Source: an uncultured Eubacteriales bacterium
GTDB lineage: Bacteria > Bacillota > Clostridia > Oscillospirales > UBA644
Assembly: GCA_934454405.1 (NCBI GenBank)
Contig: CAKSFN010000003.1
Location: forward strand, 97,801-161,800
Direction of reading: 5' to 3'
Length of the DNA: 64,000 nt
The notes beneath the pieces were generated by a model. The model had not been told where the DNA came from. It saw only the letters and a list, made by a program, of their open reading frames with translations, and did no database searches. The translations under genes and the position numbers were made by a program. This document shows positions 9,469 to 18,376 of the stretch, one piece after another (the first letter of the stretch is position 1; each line of letters starts with the position of its first letter).

Positions 9469-9723
9469 TTATTCGGGCTTCGTATATTCCATCGCTCTGT
9501 CGCTGTCCTTCATCCCCGCGGTCGTCGGGTCTGTAACCACTCCGAGAATCGCGAGTACCGCAAAAACAGCGTTAATAACCGCCGCAATCTGCTGATTAAG
9601 AACGACAAAGTCCCACGCATAGCCGAAAAGGCTCGCCACCGTCTGAACGACGAGCAGCAGCGCAGGCACGACCGCAAGCCAGAACGCCTTGTTTTTCAGT
9701 CTTACTTTCCAGTTAATTTTCAT
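9469..9723 (-). CDS. Phage holin (phi LC3-type family)
   Basis: An 84-residue protein with two hydrophobic segments (about residues 12-32 and 42-62). It ends with GVVTDPTTAGMKDSDRAMEY, the typical end of holins of the Phage_holin_1/phi LC3 family. Holins form membrane lesions that release the endolysin. Its start overlaps the end of the XhlA-like gene by 11 bases, as expected for a lysis cassette. A small hairpin surrounds its stop codon (about 9456-9482). Confidence 0.88.
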   Translation of the reverse strand: MKINWKVRLKNKAFWLAVVPALLLVVQTVASLFGYAWDFVVLNQQIAAVINAVFAVLAILGVVTDPTTAGMKDSDRAMEYTKPE

Positions 9724-9979
9724 AATGATGCATCTCCTGTTCCAAATCTTTTATTCTGTGGTTAATCACTTTGACCTGTTCTTCCACCACGGGCATACGT
9801 TTCGCGAAGTTGTTGTGTTCGCGCACTTCCCGCGTCAGTTCGGTTATCCGCTCGTCGGTAACCGCCTGTTTAGATTGTATGCTCTGTTCCGTTTTATGTG
9901 ACGACGCGAGCACGGAGATCACCGTTCCGGCAAGCGCAAGACCGCCCGAGATGACTGCGACCACGATTGATTCCGTCAT
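9713..9979 (-). CDS. XhlA-like holin-associated protein
   Basis: An 88-residue protein with an N-terminal hydrophobic segment (residues 4-25, VVAVISGGLALAGTVISVL) followed by a heptad-rich coiled coil (VVEEQVKVINHRIKDLEQEM). This layout is typical of small membrane proteins beside holins such as hemolysin XhlA. It starts in a 4-bp ATGA overlap with the upstream gene and runs into the holin gene, so all three are translationally coupled. Its direct role in lysis is inferred from position. Confidence 0.65.
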   Translation of the reverse strand: MTESIVVAVISGGLALAGTVISVLASSHKTEQSIQSKQAVTDERITELTREVREHNNFAKRMPVVEEQVKVINHRIKDLEQEMHHYEN

Positions 9980-10497
9980 CCGCTCACCGCCTTGATTATC
10001 TTCACCTTGACTTTTTCGACATCGGCGGCTCCCGTAATGCTGCCGAGCGAAAAACGGATGTATCGGGTGCCATCTTTCAGGAGTTTCAGTTCAAGCGTGT
10101 TGAACGCCATCGCCTGTCCCGTCAGGGGGCAGATCCCGATGTGAAGGTGCTCCGTGTCATACATATTTATGTACCACGGACGCGCGTCCGAAGAACCGAA
10201 GCTGATGCGGACGATATCCCCTTTTTCAGCGGAAATAAAACCCGAACATGCAGAGCCTTCCGCCGCGGTTTCCGATCCTCCCGAGCCCGTTCTGTAACCG
10301 AGCTTATACCCCAAACCGCCGTTATACGGCTGCCCGTTATCTTCGGTTGACACGGCAACAGGGGAGAAGTCTCCCCAATAGTCGGCAACCGCAGCTGCCA
10401 TTTCGGACACCTTATAAGTCTCCGTTCCGCCCGTCAATTTGCGTATGCCGTCCGCTATCGCCCGTATATCCGTCTCGCTGTAAAGCTTCATCGCCAT
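9976..10497 (-). CDS. Phage tail-end or baseplate-associated protein, unassigned
   Basis: A 173-residue protein between the fibre gene and the lysis genes. The N-terminus (YSETDIRAIADGIRKLTGGTETYKVSEMAAAV) is a motif common at the start of phage tail-tip and fibre-associated proteins in Clostridia. The rest is predicted beta-rich, resembling a carbohydrate-binding sandwich. Its ATG overlaps the stop of the fibre gene (TGATG), with GAGGTGAG upstream. A receptor-binding or appendage role fits; no enzyme motif is seen. Confidence 0.5.
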   Translation of the reverse strand: MAMKLYSETDIRAIADGIRKLTGGTETYKVSEMAAAVADYWGDFSPVAVSTEDNGQPYNGGLGYKLGYRTGSGGSETAAEGSACSGFISAEKGDIVRISFGSSDARPWYINMYDTEHLHIGICPLTGQAMAFNTLELKLLKDGTRYIRFSLGSITGAADVEKVKVKIIKAVSG

Positions 10498-11636
10498 CAG
10501 TAGCTCACCTCGCTTGCGTCAAGACCGTTAATATAGTCATAAACCGCTTTTGCAGAGAGAATCCCTGCGTGCGATGGCTTTTCGGGCATTGAAGTGTTCA
10601 GAGTATAAGTCAAAGATCCTATTCCGCTCATATATCCGACGATGCCGTTTGAGGTCGGTTTTGAGAGATAATTTACGGTTTTAGATGCGACATACTCTTT
10701 CAGCGCCTTGTTGTTCGGGATTTGAGAAGGGTCGATTTCCACAGAAACGCCCGCACCCGTGATTCCTTTTATTGTTTCAACCCCGGCAAAGTTGAATCCG
10801 AGAAGCCCCTCGGTAACCTTCGCCGGCTTATCCAGCTTGTTTGCGACCTTCGCGACCTCCGCCTTGTCCGCGTCCGTGTAGTCATTCGTCGAAAGCCCCT
10901 TGCCCTCGACCTTATCCTCTTTCAGATTGATCTTCTGTGAAAGATTAATTATATTGGAGTAATCCTCGGTGAGGATCTCCGGAATGTCCGTATTCAGCCA
11001 TTTTACATCCGCGTCCGTGTAGTCATTCGTCGAAAGCCCCTTGCCCTCGATTTTATCCACCTTGTCGCGCAGAATGTTACCCACGGTTGTAAGGCAGTCC
11101 TCCAAGTCCGCCTCGTCCGCCTTTGACGGAATAAGACTCACAAGCGCCTTGTCCGCGTCCGTATAATCGTTTTTGCTTCCCACGCGGACATATTCGCCGC
11201 CGCAGAAAGCCTTGAAGCCCTCCGCGTCTTTTTTCAGCACCGTCACCGCCGTTTCATCCGTCGGCGTAAACACGCATTTGCGCAAAGCCCCCGTCTCGTC
11301 CTCGCCCTCCGCGGGAACGTCCGCCGAATAAGCCGAGCGGATAACGGGCAGCGCTGCGGCATTCGTCGTTATCAGGTCGTCCGCAAACACAGAGACGCGA
11401 ATAACGCCCTCTCTCGCGCAAAACTCGTTCGGCAGCGCGACCGGCTCGCCGTCAATCGGCAGATAAACGCTCCTTTCGCCGTCCTTTTCTATCTGAACGT
11501 ATCTCGCCGCCTCCGCAGGCTTCTCAAACTCGAACGCAAGCCTGTAAAGGTTCCTCGAACCCGACATAACCGTCGCCGCTCCTTCCGCCGTCACCGTCTG
11601 CCCGTGAACCGTTATCTTTATATCTATTGCTTTCAT
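10497..11636 (-). CDS. Phage tail fibre / receptor-binding protein (BppU-like N-terminus)
   Basis: A 379-residue protein. The first 130 residues form a beta-rich domain (DIKITVHGQTVTAEGAATV...) resembling baseplate upper-protein N-termini. The middle holds repeated segments, KVEGKGLSTNDYTDADKAEV and variants, near residues 155, 195 and 245, characteristic of trimeric fibres. The C-terminus is a probable tip. An RBS (GGAGG) lies just upstream and the gene starts directly after the preceding structural gene. Likely determines what the particle attaches to. Confidence 0.7.
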   Translation of the reverse strand: MKAIDIKITVHGQTVTAEGAATVMSGSRNLYRLAFEFEKPAEAARYVQIEKDGERSVYLPIDGEPVALPNEFCAREGVIRVSVFADDLITTNAAALPVIRSAYSADVPAEGEDETGALRKCVFTPTDETAVTVLKKDAEGFKAFCGGEYVRVGSKNDYTDADKALVSLIPSKADEADLEDCLTTVGNILRDKVDKIEGKGLSTNDYTDADVKWLNTDIPEILTEDYSNIINLSQKINLKEDKVEGKGLSTNDYTDADKAEVAKVANKLDKPAKVTEGLLGFNFAGVETIKGITGAGVSVEIDPSQIPNNKALKEYVASKTVNYLSKPTSNGIVGYMSGIGSLTYTLNTSMPEKPSHAGILSAKAVYDYINGLDASEVSY

Positions 11637-11639
11637 TTC

Positions 11640-13535
11640 TTATCTTTTTCCTCCGACATATTTTGTTTTTCTCGCGCAGAACACCGCCGCGCCCACACCG
11701 ATTTTTCCGCGCCCTTTTATAACCGCTCCGAACCCGTGCGCCGCCTCCGCGGTCGGTCTGAACGAGAACCTTCCGCCTCTTCCGTATATGTTTACTTCGT
11801 ATTTTTCCGTTTGTTCCGCCGTTCCGTTCGGGCCGGGCACGACAAACAGCCTCACATCTCCGTCCGCATAGAACGCGCAGCCCCTCTTTGACAGCCTTTT
11901 CAGCCTCGTTCTGTCCGAAAACTCCGTCTCCGCCGTTTCCAAACACGGCTCTATGACCCGTTCGGCTTCCGTTCCCGCATAATCCGCATCCGCGTCCGCG
12001 CCCAGATACTCAACCGAGATATCGCCGTCCGCCGTGCCCGAAAAAACCGCCGTTCCGCCGCTTTTTTCCGTTCCTATGCCGCAAACCGCAAATGGCGCGT
12101 CCCCGTGTGGCGAAGCGATGTTTGTCCACCGAAACCAACCGTTTTCTTTCGCTCCCGTCCGCTCGTTCTTCGCCCTCGCAAACGAAACAAACAGATCCGT
12201 TCCCGTCAAAAGCGCCGCCATTCCGTTCGTCTCCGTCAGCCTCGGCGTCCCCGTTTTTTTGCGCAGTATGGGATCTATTCCCGCCGACGCCGCTTCAAGT
12301 TCCGCCGTCCCGCTCGCCGTCGCCTTCGTTATCCTTTTCACGCCGTCCTCCGAAACGAAAAGGGGAGACCCGAGGTGTCTCGCCGCGTTCCCCACACCCG
12401 TCACGCCGCAGTCGTAAAGCCCGTATTCCGCAGGATATTCTTTCCCCACGGCATCATCGGAGACCGCTCGCGGATAATGAAACCTTATCAGCGGAGCCGC
12501 CGCTCCCGCGCGCTCCGTCGCCGCAAGGTACCTGCCCGCTTCCGCCAACGCTTCCGTCTGCTCCGACCCGTGGCAGACAGCGTTTTCCGCAAAGAAAAAC
12601 GGGTCGCCTTCCGCCGAATAAATTATTCTTCCGCTCGCGTTTTTGTCCGCCGCCGCGCAAAGGAACACTCGCCCGTCAAACACCGTTCCCACCGCCTTGC
12701 AAAGCGGCTCGCACACCGCCCCGGACATTATCGGAAAGTAACACAAAACCGTTACCTCGCTGCCTTTATCGGGTATTACGGGGAGCGTGACAGATGCCGC
12801 GTCCGCGTCCGAAAGCGCGCGGAATTTCTCCGCTCCGCCCTCCGTATAAACGCAGCAGATCGCTTTCGCTCCGCCCTTTCCGAGCGCGAACATCTTGCTC
12901 ACTCCGTCCGCCGCGACGCTTACGCGAAAACACGGCGAAAGCATATTTTTACGCCCGACATATTTTCCTTTTCTGCTCAAAAACGGCGCGTCCCTGTCCG
13001 CTGCCGCGTTGAACTTCGAAACCGAATTGACCGCCCTCATTCTTGCCAGCGCGTCCGTCGGCGAATAAACGCTCACCCCGTTTTGCCCGAATCTGAACAC
13101 CCCGTTTTTGTCATAGACGTAAAGCGCGCCGTCAAAAGCTGTCGCCGCGTCGCCCGAAAGCGGAGCGTTATCCCCGATACGAGACGAAAGGGAAGACGTC
13201 AGCACCCTGTAATCAGCGTCCGATACCAGCTCTCCCTGCTCGTATTTCAGCTCCTTCACGCTCGGGAAGCACAGCCATTCAAGCATATACGCGCCGAGTC
13301 TCAACAGCACCCTGTCGCCCACCGAATAGACCCCGAATGCGCCTTTTGCCTTATCCACGGGCTTTTTGAACGTCCCTGCGTGTATCAGCGCAGGACGTGT
13401 TTTCAGCTGTCCGTCGCACGGATAAAGGTCGTCCGCGACCGCCGCCCTGTCAATGTCTATGTCCGCTCTCGGCGCCGCCGCGTCAATGCCCTTAATGTCA
13501 GAAAACTCTCTTGTTATGCAATTTTCGCTCGCCAT
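11640..13535 (-). CDS. Phage structural protein, probable head-tail stabilisation or tail protein
   Basis: A 631-residue, beta-rich protein lacking transmembrane segments. The N-terminus (REFSDIKGIDAAAPRADIDIDRAAVADDLYPCDGQLKTRPAL) reads like phage proteins that begin by listing connection sites and then form a propeller-like repeat, as in podovirus stabilisation or tail-needle-region proteins. I cannot name the family. The gene begins one base after the stop of the connector gene (TGATATGG), so translation is coupled. Codon use and strong GC at third positions give a long open frame on the opposite strand that is not a gene. Confidence 0.55.
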   Translation of the reverse strand: MASENCITREFSDIKGIDAAAPRADIDIDRAAVADDLYPCDGQLKTRPALIHAGTFKKPVDKAKGAFGVYSVGDRVLLRLGAYMLEWLCFPSVKELKYEQGELVSDADYRVLTSSLSSRIGDNAPLSGDAATAFDGALYVYDKNGVFRFGQNGVSVYSPTDALARMRAVNSVSKFNAAADRDAPFLSRKGKYVGRKNMLSPCFRVSVAADGVSKMFALGKGGAKAICCVYTEGGAEKFRALSDADAASVTLPVIPDKGSEVTVLCYFPIMSGAVCEPLCKAVGTVFDGRVFLCAAADKNASGRIIYSAEGDPFFFAENAVCHGSEQTEALAEAGRYLAATERAGAAAPLIRFHYPRAVSDDAVGKEYPAEYGLYDCGVTGVGNAARHLGSPLFVSEDGVKRITKATASGTAELEAASAGIDPILRKKTGTPRLTETNGMAALLTGTDLFVSFARAKNERTGAKENGWFRWTNIASPHGDAPFAVCGIGTEKSGGTAVFSGTADGDISVEYLGADADADYAGTEAERVIEPCLETAETEFSDRTRLKRLSKRGCAFYADGDVRLFVVPGPNGTAEQTEKYEVNIYGRGGRFSFRPTAEAAHGFGAVIKGRGKIGVGAAVFCARKTKYVGGKR

Positions 13536-13536
13536 A

Positions 13537-14112
13537 TCACAGCCACCCCGTCGTTATTTCCCACGCGTCCGAGCCGCCCGCGTCTTTTGCCGCGGCTTTT
13601 TTCAACTCCCGGAATTTTTCCTCATACGCCGCCGCCAGCTCCGGCTCATCGTCCGCGTATATCCTCGCCGCCACGCCGAGCGCGATAAGCCTCTGCGCCG
13701 CCTCCGGAATATCCGGTTCAAAATCAAGGTCGTCCTCTGACTTTATCAGCGCCGGATTTTTTATGTAATGCACAAAAAACCTCCCGACCGCCGTTTTCGG
13801 AAGCCTCAGCGTCTGCGGCGTTTCAAACTGCCAGCCCTTGACGGCAAAACCCGTCTCCGCGTTCCTCACAGGAACCTCCGCAAAACGCATAAACTCGCCG
13901 CCGAGAATATCTCCGACATTGAACTCCTCCGCGCTGTCAACGCCCCGTCTTTCAATCGCCAAACGCCGCTCAACAGGCGCCACCGTCGCCGCCAGCTCAA
14001 ACAGCACGTCGTTCACGTCCTCCGCCAGCGTCCTTCCGTATTCAAGCGCGAAATCCCTCTCCGTCAGATACCCGAGCTTCCTTATCTGTTCCTTTATTGT
14101 TTTGTATGTCAT
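13537..14112 (-). CDS. Phage head-tail connector or neck protein
   Basis: A 191-residue, mostly helical protein. Its C-terminal half (DIPEAAQRLIALGVAARIYADDEPELAAAYEEKFRELK) is typical of small connector proteins located between capsid and tail genes. GGAGGAG precedes the ATG. It lies downstream of the capsid gene and directly upstream of the stabilisation-type gene, the expected place for a portal-to-tail adaptor. Upstream, 14113-14331 holds a GC-rich repeat-like stretch and CTGACC-type low-complexity sequence with no gene. Confidence 0.55.
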   Translation of the reverse strand: MTYKTIKEQIRKLGYLTERDFALEYGRTLAEDVNDVLFELAATVAPVERRLAIERRGVDSAEEFNVGDILGGEFMRFAEVPVRNAETGFAVKGWQFETPQTLRLPKTAVGRFFVHYIKNPALIKSEDDLDFEPDIPEAAQRLIALGVAARIYADDEPELAAAYEEKFRELKKAAAKDAGGSDAWEITTGWL

Positions 14113-14331
14113 ACACTCCTCCGTTGATTATGATTGTATTCAGCCTGAATTTTTCCGCCCCGTTATTTTTGAGAAGAAACCGCCCGCGGCGCGGTCGGCG
14201 GGGGAACCCAAGCGCGCCGCGGACGAAAACTCAATTCAAAGTAGCGCAGCCGCAAACTCTCGCAGAATCACTGCCCGCTGACCACTATCTGCTGCCTGCT
14301 GACAACTGACTGCTGCCCTCTGACTGCCGTT

Positions 14332-14469
14332 TTACTGCGCCGCTTTACCGCATCTCAGGTCGCCGCCGACGGTCTTTTTGCCCGTCTTTTTCTTTTCAGT
14401 CTCGAAAAGTGCCTTGACGTACTGCGCCGCTGTATTCTTGATCTTGCCCGCATAAGTCTTTTCTTTCAT
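14332..14469 (-). CDS. Small basic phage protein (45 aa), unassigned
   Basis: A short frame, MKEKTYAGKIKNTAAQYV onward, starting at an ATG with GGAGGTC eight bases upstream and lying 14 bases after the capsid gene. It is rich in lysine, with AGKIKNTAAQYVKALFE predicted helical and KKKTGKKTVGGDLRCG as a basic tail. The strong RBS and tight spacing argue that it is expressed. The function is unknown; a capsid-decoration or DNA-binding role would be speculation. Confidence 0.5.
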   Translation of the reverse strand: MKEKTYAGKIKNTAAQYVKALFETEKKKTGKKTVGGDLRCGKAAQ

Positions 14470-14483
14470 CGTTTCCGACCTCC

Positions 14484-15479
14484 TTATTTCAGTTCCGTGC
14501 CGGTCGCCACGCCGCCTATCGCGAACGCGCGCCAGTCGTTGAAGCCGGCGGAAAATCTCGCGCGACCTCTCCAAACCATATTCCATGTCGCGGGGTCTTC
14601 GTCCGCCTTGAGCGTCAGCGGCTTTCTGTCGAACCAAACCGCGCCGATGTTGTCCTCGTTGTACTGCGAGGAAAGCACTATCCACGGGCTTGTTCCCGCC
14701 GCCGACTGCCAGTAGGGGTCAACGATTACGTTCCATCTGCCGAACTGGTAGTTGAAGCCGTTGTTTGAAGTCGCAGGGTCTTTGTCCGCGCCGATGCACG
14801 CAAACACAGCCTTTTTCAGCGACATCTGATTGGGAATAACGATGGTGTCGGGCACAACGCCGAGAATGTTGCCCTTGTCGTCCTTGTAATTCTGCATCGC
14901 GGTCTCCACAAGTCCCAGCCCGTCCGCGGAAAACGCGTTTTTATACAGGTTGGACTGCTTCAGCGCGGTGTCGGTAACGGACGTATGCTCCGCGTGGAAA
15001 AGGGGAAGACCGTCGTTGCAGGTGGTCGAAAAAGTCTGACCTCTGAACGAAATGCTCTCGCCCGTCGCGCCCGTCAGAAGGCTTGAGCCGAACAGCTCTC
15101 TCATGCGCAGATAGCCGGTGATGAACGCCGTCGGCTTCTTGCGAAGATTGATTATTTTCGAGTCGTCGAGCATCTCCTCGGTTATCGTGAATTCGCTCTT
15201 AAAAGTAACGTGCGTCAGCGTCTTGGAGTAGCCCTCCTGCCAACTCTCCGCAGGGAACGCCGCGCCCTCGTCAACGGGCTTGAACCCGTCCATGGAAGTC
15301 ATAGAGGTGATCTTTTCGGCGAACGAGGAAGATGTGTCCATGTTGTATATCTTGGGAAGAATGGACTGCTTCTCAAACGCCTCCGCCTTTTTCTCTATCA
15401 TCATTTTAATGGGTTCGTAGGACTGTCCGTAAACGGAATTGTTCAGCCCCGAACTCTTGCTGAATGTAATGTTAGCCAT
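14484..15479 (-). CDS. Phage major capsid protein (Mu gpT / HK97-fold type)
   Basis: A 331-residue protein with the order of features seen in Mu-like major head subunits. An N-terminal arm (SYEPIKMMIEKKAEAFEKQSILPKIYNM) leads to a beta-hinge (FKSEFTITEEMLDD), then FSTTCNDGLPLFHAEHTS, and a P-domain stretch VVPDTIVIPNQMSLKKAVFACI. The C-terminus ends with WFDRKPLTLKADEDPATWNMVWRGRARF, close to the usual end of these coat proteins. RBS AAAGGA sits upstream. It lies between scaffold and connector genes as in tailed phages. No frameshift is seen, so a capsid could still form. Confidence 0.85.
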   Translation of the reverse strand: MANITFSKSSGLNNSVYGQSYEPIKMMIEKKAEAFEKQSILPKIYNMDTSSSFAEKITSMTSMDGFKPVDEGAAFPAESWQEGYSKTLTHVTFKSEFTITEEMLDDSKIINLRKKPTAFITGYLRMRELFGSSLLTGATGESISFRGQTFSTTCNDGLPLFHAEHTSVTDTALKQSNLYKNAFSADGLGLVETAMQNYKDDKGNILGVVPDTIVIPNQMSLKKAVFACIGADKDPATSNNGFNYQFGRWNVIVDPYWQSAAGTSPWIVLSSQYNEDNIGAVWFDRKPLTLKADEDPATWNMVWRGRARFSAGFNDWRAFAIGGVATGTELK

Positions 15480-15730
15480 AATGTTAAAAATCCTTTCTTG
15501 TTGTGATTTGTTTTTTTGTGGTAATTTCTAATATGTTAAACTGCTTTTTTCAGGCAGAGTATACCCGGCTCAAACGACAGAATCGGTAATGCCCCGGTGT
15601 ACTCAAACCGTGCTTTCCCCGTTTCGCTCCCGTGACGGGCTTCGCGCGTCAGAGGCTTCGCGGAGTCCTGCCGCACGCTGACGACTGACCTCTGCCTGCT
15701 GACAACCGACTTCTGCTCACTCTTGCCCTT

Positions 15731-16825
15731 TTACTGCTCCGTTTCGCCTCGCAGAGACCTGTTGTAATGCTCCCGTATCTCGCGGTCGCTCACGTTCGGC
15801 ATCAGGCGTTTGTATTTCTCATAAACGCCTTTCGGCACCTCGCAAAGCGTTGATTGACTGCCCTCCGAACGGACGAGATGCGCCTTTGAGCCTGCGCGCG
15901 CCCTCGCTCTCGTTTCCGCCGCGCGTTCCGCCTCCGCTTTTATCTGCGAAATGTGCGTTGCCGCATAAGCGTCCGCCGCGGAAAGACCTATCCGCGCACC
16001 TGCCGCCATCAGCTTCGCAAAGGCGTCGCCGAGTTCCTCAACGCTGTTCGCGCCGCATTCCGGGAAAGCCCTCTTGATTTCCGCAAGTCTGCGCCCGTTT
16101 TCCTCCTCCGACCCGGCCGCAGGTGCGCTCTCTTTTCCGCGCTCCCCCTGCGCCGTGTCGTCGGTCTCGCCTTTGCCGTCCTCGCCGCCGTCCGCCTCTT
16201 CCGGCGCGTCGTATTCAACGTCCTCTCCGTCCCCGAAGAAGCTTTCCGCATCTTCGTCCGAATCCAAACGCCCGTCATCCTCTCCGCTCCACGCGAAAGC
16301 CGTTTTTACATCTTTTTCATCCTTTTCGTTGCCTGTCATTTTCTTTTTCAGCTCCTTTCGCTCCACATCGCCCGTTTTTACGGTCTTTTCGCCGCTCGCT
16401 CGCTCCGCTTCCGCCCCGTTCAAGGCATTTTTGCTGCCCGTGCGCTCCGTATCGCCCGTTTTTACGGTCTTCTTGCCGCTCACTCGCTCCACATCGCCCG
16501 TTTTTACGGTCTTCTTGCCGCTCGCTCGCTCCGCTTCCGCCTGAGACAAAGCTTTTTTAACATCCTCTTCGCCTTCCGTGCCGTTTTCCTGCATTTTCGC
16601 GCTCCTTGCAAATTTTTCCGCGCCTTCCGTGCCGTTTTCCGACATTTTCGCGCTCCTTACAAATTTTTCCGCGCCTTCCGTGCCGTTTTCCTGCATTTTC
16701 GCGCTCCTTGCAAATTTTTCCGCGCCTTCCGTGCCGTCTTCCTGCATTTTCGTCCGCCTTGCAAGCGCCGCCGCGCACCTTTTTCCGATTGCGGCAATTT
16801 TCCCCGCAAAACCCGTTCCGTCCAT
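15731..16825 (-). CDS. Phage scaffold-type protein with internal tandem repeats
   Basis: The frame can be read from 16987, but the ATG at 16825 has the RBS AAGGAACAGAGAA directly upstream and is the better start (364 residues). The N-terminal third is built of repeats: about 3.5 copies of a 17-residue unit (KMQENGTEGAEKFARSA) followed by four 14-residue units (ERASGKKTVKTGDV). The middle is strongly acidic. The C-terminal 110 residues look like a phage scaffold: a long helix (SQIKAEAERAAETRARARAG) and the end VPKGVYEKYKRLMPNVSDRE. The repeats are unusual for scaffolds, which are normally simple coiled coils. The gene lies directly upstream of the capsid gene. Confidence 0.65.
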   Translation of the reverse strand: MDGTGFAGKIAAIGKRCAAALARRTKMQEDGTEGAEKFARSAKMQENGTEGAEKFVRSAKMSENGTEGAEKFARSAKMQENGTEGEEDVKKALSQAEAERASGKKTVKTGDVERVSGKKTVKTGDTERTGSKNALNGAEAERASGEKTVKTGDVERKELKKKMTGNEKDEKDVKTAFAWSGEDDGRLDSDEDAESFFGDGEDVEYDAPEEADGGEDGKGETDDTAQGERGKESAPAAGSEEENGRRLAEIKRAFPECGANSVEELGDAFAKLMAAGARIGLSAADAYAATHISQIKAEAERAAETRARARAGSKAHLVRSEGSQSTLCEVPKGVYEKYKRLMPNVSDREIREHYNRSLRGETEQ

Positions 16826-16884
16826 TTCTCTGTTCCTTTCTTTCCGTTCTTTCGCCGTTGTTGCCGCTCTCCGCCGCCAATCAC

Positions 16885-17022
16885 TGTCGCCAATCACTGC
16901 CTGCTGATCTCCTCCACGGATTACTGCTCGCCGCCCGCTGCCGACTGCCGACTTCCTACTGTCCGCTATCCGCTGTCCGTTGACCACTATCTGCTGACCA
17001 CTATCCGCTGTCCGCTGACATC
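16885..17022. repeat. CTGACC-type low-complexity intergenic repeat
   Basis: A run of near-repeats of the form CCGCTGACCACTATCTGCTGA fills the gap between the scaffold gene and the HipA-like gene. Similar tracts occur at about 14264-14331, 15660-15732, 21305-21345, 21650-21780, 38494-38660, 40370-40490, 40785-40885 and 44585-44648, always intergenic. Confidence 0.7.
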
Positions 17023-17156
17023 TGCGTTCCGTGGAACGCCTATTTCCTCATCGGCACCCTTATGTTACCACGCTCAACCTCTCTGCGAACACCGATATTG
17101 TGACGCTTTTGTAAACTCTCCTCTCAACCCACCGTCAAAAACTTTTTTAATCACTC

Positions 17157-17185
17157 TTGAATTTTTTTTCGCATTATGGTATACT
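17157..17185 (+). promoter_or_regulatory. Promoter of the HipA-like gene
   Basis: TTGAAT (17157-17162), 17-base spacer, TATACT (17180-17185), 27 bases before the ATG. It drives transcription opposite to the surrounding phage genes. Confidence 0.8.
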
Positions 17186-17212
17186 GATATTCAAGAAAGG
17201 AAGTGAACGCGT

Positions 17213-18250
17213 ATGATTCAAAATTACGAAATTATGAGCGGTGACACACTCGTTGCTATCTGGGAAAGCGGAAAACTCACCGTCGTTTGCGAAAAACTTC
17301 TGCCGCTTTATCTTTGCCGCGTTCACAACCCCGATATGTGGCTCGAAACGCGTGCGATAGACGGTCATCGCGCAAATTCCCGTCTGCTTAAAAAAGCGCT
17401 TCGCCTTGCCGAGAAGGACGACCTTTCAACCGTTATCCACGTCAACGGCGCAACCGTGACCGACAATTATTGGATTCGCCCGATAGGGTCTGATCTCAAA
17501 TATTCCGACGTTTGCTTTTCCGATGATTATTTTTCGACTCTTGCCTTAAAAGGCACTTATAATTCGTTCAACCGCGCCGCAAGCGCAAAAAACTCCAGAA
17601 CCCCCGAATTAACGGCTGTCGGCAGTTTTGAAAAATGCTGGAAACTCCATGGCGGCAAATGGGAAATGCTGAAAAGGGCAAATCATAACGAAATGTTCTC
17701 CGAACTGTTTATCTGCCGTCTCGGCAAGGCGCTCGGAATGGATATGGCTGACTATTTTCGCGGTGACGGATTTATCGGAACATCGGATTTTACCGACGGC
17801 AAATTCAATTTCGAACCCGCGTCGGCGTTTATGGGTGACAACGAAGATTACTCCGACGTTGCGGCAAAACTTTCCGAAATTTGTCCCGACGCTCTGCCCG
17901 ATTATGTAAAAATGATTTTTCTCGATACGCTTGTCGCCAACCCCGACCGCCACACGAATAACTTCGGATTGCTCCGGGACAGAAAAAGCGGAAGATTTCT
18001 CCGACTTGCACCGAATTTCGATAACAATATGGCGCTCATTTCCCGCGGCTATCCCGCTCTTCCGAAGAAAGGCGATATGCTTGTCGAACTCTTCAACGAC
18101 TTCATGTCCGCCCACCCCGAATACAAAAGGTTTATTCCCGCCGTATCGGAACAAACTGTTCGTGACTGCGTTCGCTCGCTGAATATGAAAGTCAAAACCG
18201 ATCACATCGTTCGATTCATCACCGAGCGCTGCGCTTTGATTGAAAAGTGA
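17213..18250 (+). CDS. HipA-like serine/threonine kinase inserted in the phage block
   Basis: A 345-residue protein with the HipA C-terminal kinase fold. It has the ATP-anchoring lysine in EMLKRANHNEMFSELFICRLG (about residues 143-168), the catalytic-loop stretch LVANPDRHTNNFGLLRD (about 241-257), and the metal aspartate in APNFDNNMAL (about 265). All key residues are present, so it should be active. It is shorter than E. coli HipA (about 440) and lacks the usual N-subdomain. No HipB-type antitoxin lies next to it. It has its own promoter, RBS (AAGGAAG) and terminator, and opposes the phage genes. This is the arrangement of a phage moron or an inserted defence or toxin gene. Confidence 0.8.
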   Translation: MIQNYEIMSGDTLVAIWESGKLTVVCEKLLPLYLCRVHNPDMWLETRAIDGHRANSRLLKKALRLAEKDDLSTVIHVNGATVTDNYWIRPIGSDLKYSDVCFSDDYFSTLALKGTYNSFNRAASAKNSRTPELTAVGSFEKCWKLHGGKWEMLKRANHNEMFSELFICRLGKALGMDMADYFRGDGFIGTSDFTDGKFNFEPASAFMGDNEDYSDVAAKLSEICPDALPDYVKMIFLDTLVANPDRHTNNFGLLRDRKSGRFLRLAPNFDNNMALISRGYPALPKKGDMLVELFNDFMSAHPEYKRFIPAVSEQTVRDCVRSLNMKVKTDHIVRFITERCALIEK

Positions 18251-18292
18251 TCATATCCGAAGCCGCCGGGAAATTTACTCAAAACACGCAAA

Positions 18293-18325
18293 GAAGACAT
18301 TATGTTTTTAGCAATGTCTTCTTTT
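18293..18325 (+). terminator. Terminator of the HipA-like gene
   Basis: AGAAGACATT pairs with AATGTCTTCT around a short loop and is followed by six T. Confidence 0.85.
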
Positions 18326-18376
18326 TTTGCTCGTGGGATATATTCAAAGCAACACTCAGCGGTATTTCCGATCTCC

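Noticed and set aside
12105..13688. Long plus-strand open frame of 527 codons opposite the phage structural gene
   Set aside because: It is a shadow of the GC-skewed minus-strand gene: arginine/proline-rich, no RBS and no family features.
15953..17206. Plus-strand open frame of 417 codons across the scaffold gene
   Set aside because: It mirrors the repeat-rich scaffold gene on the other strand and reads as repeated FRAFRAVF segments without function.
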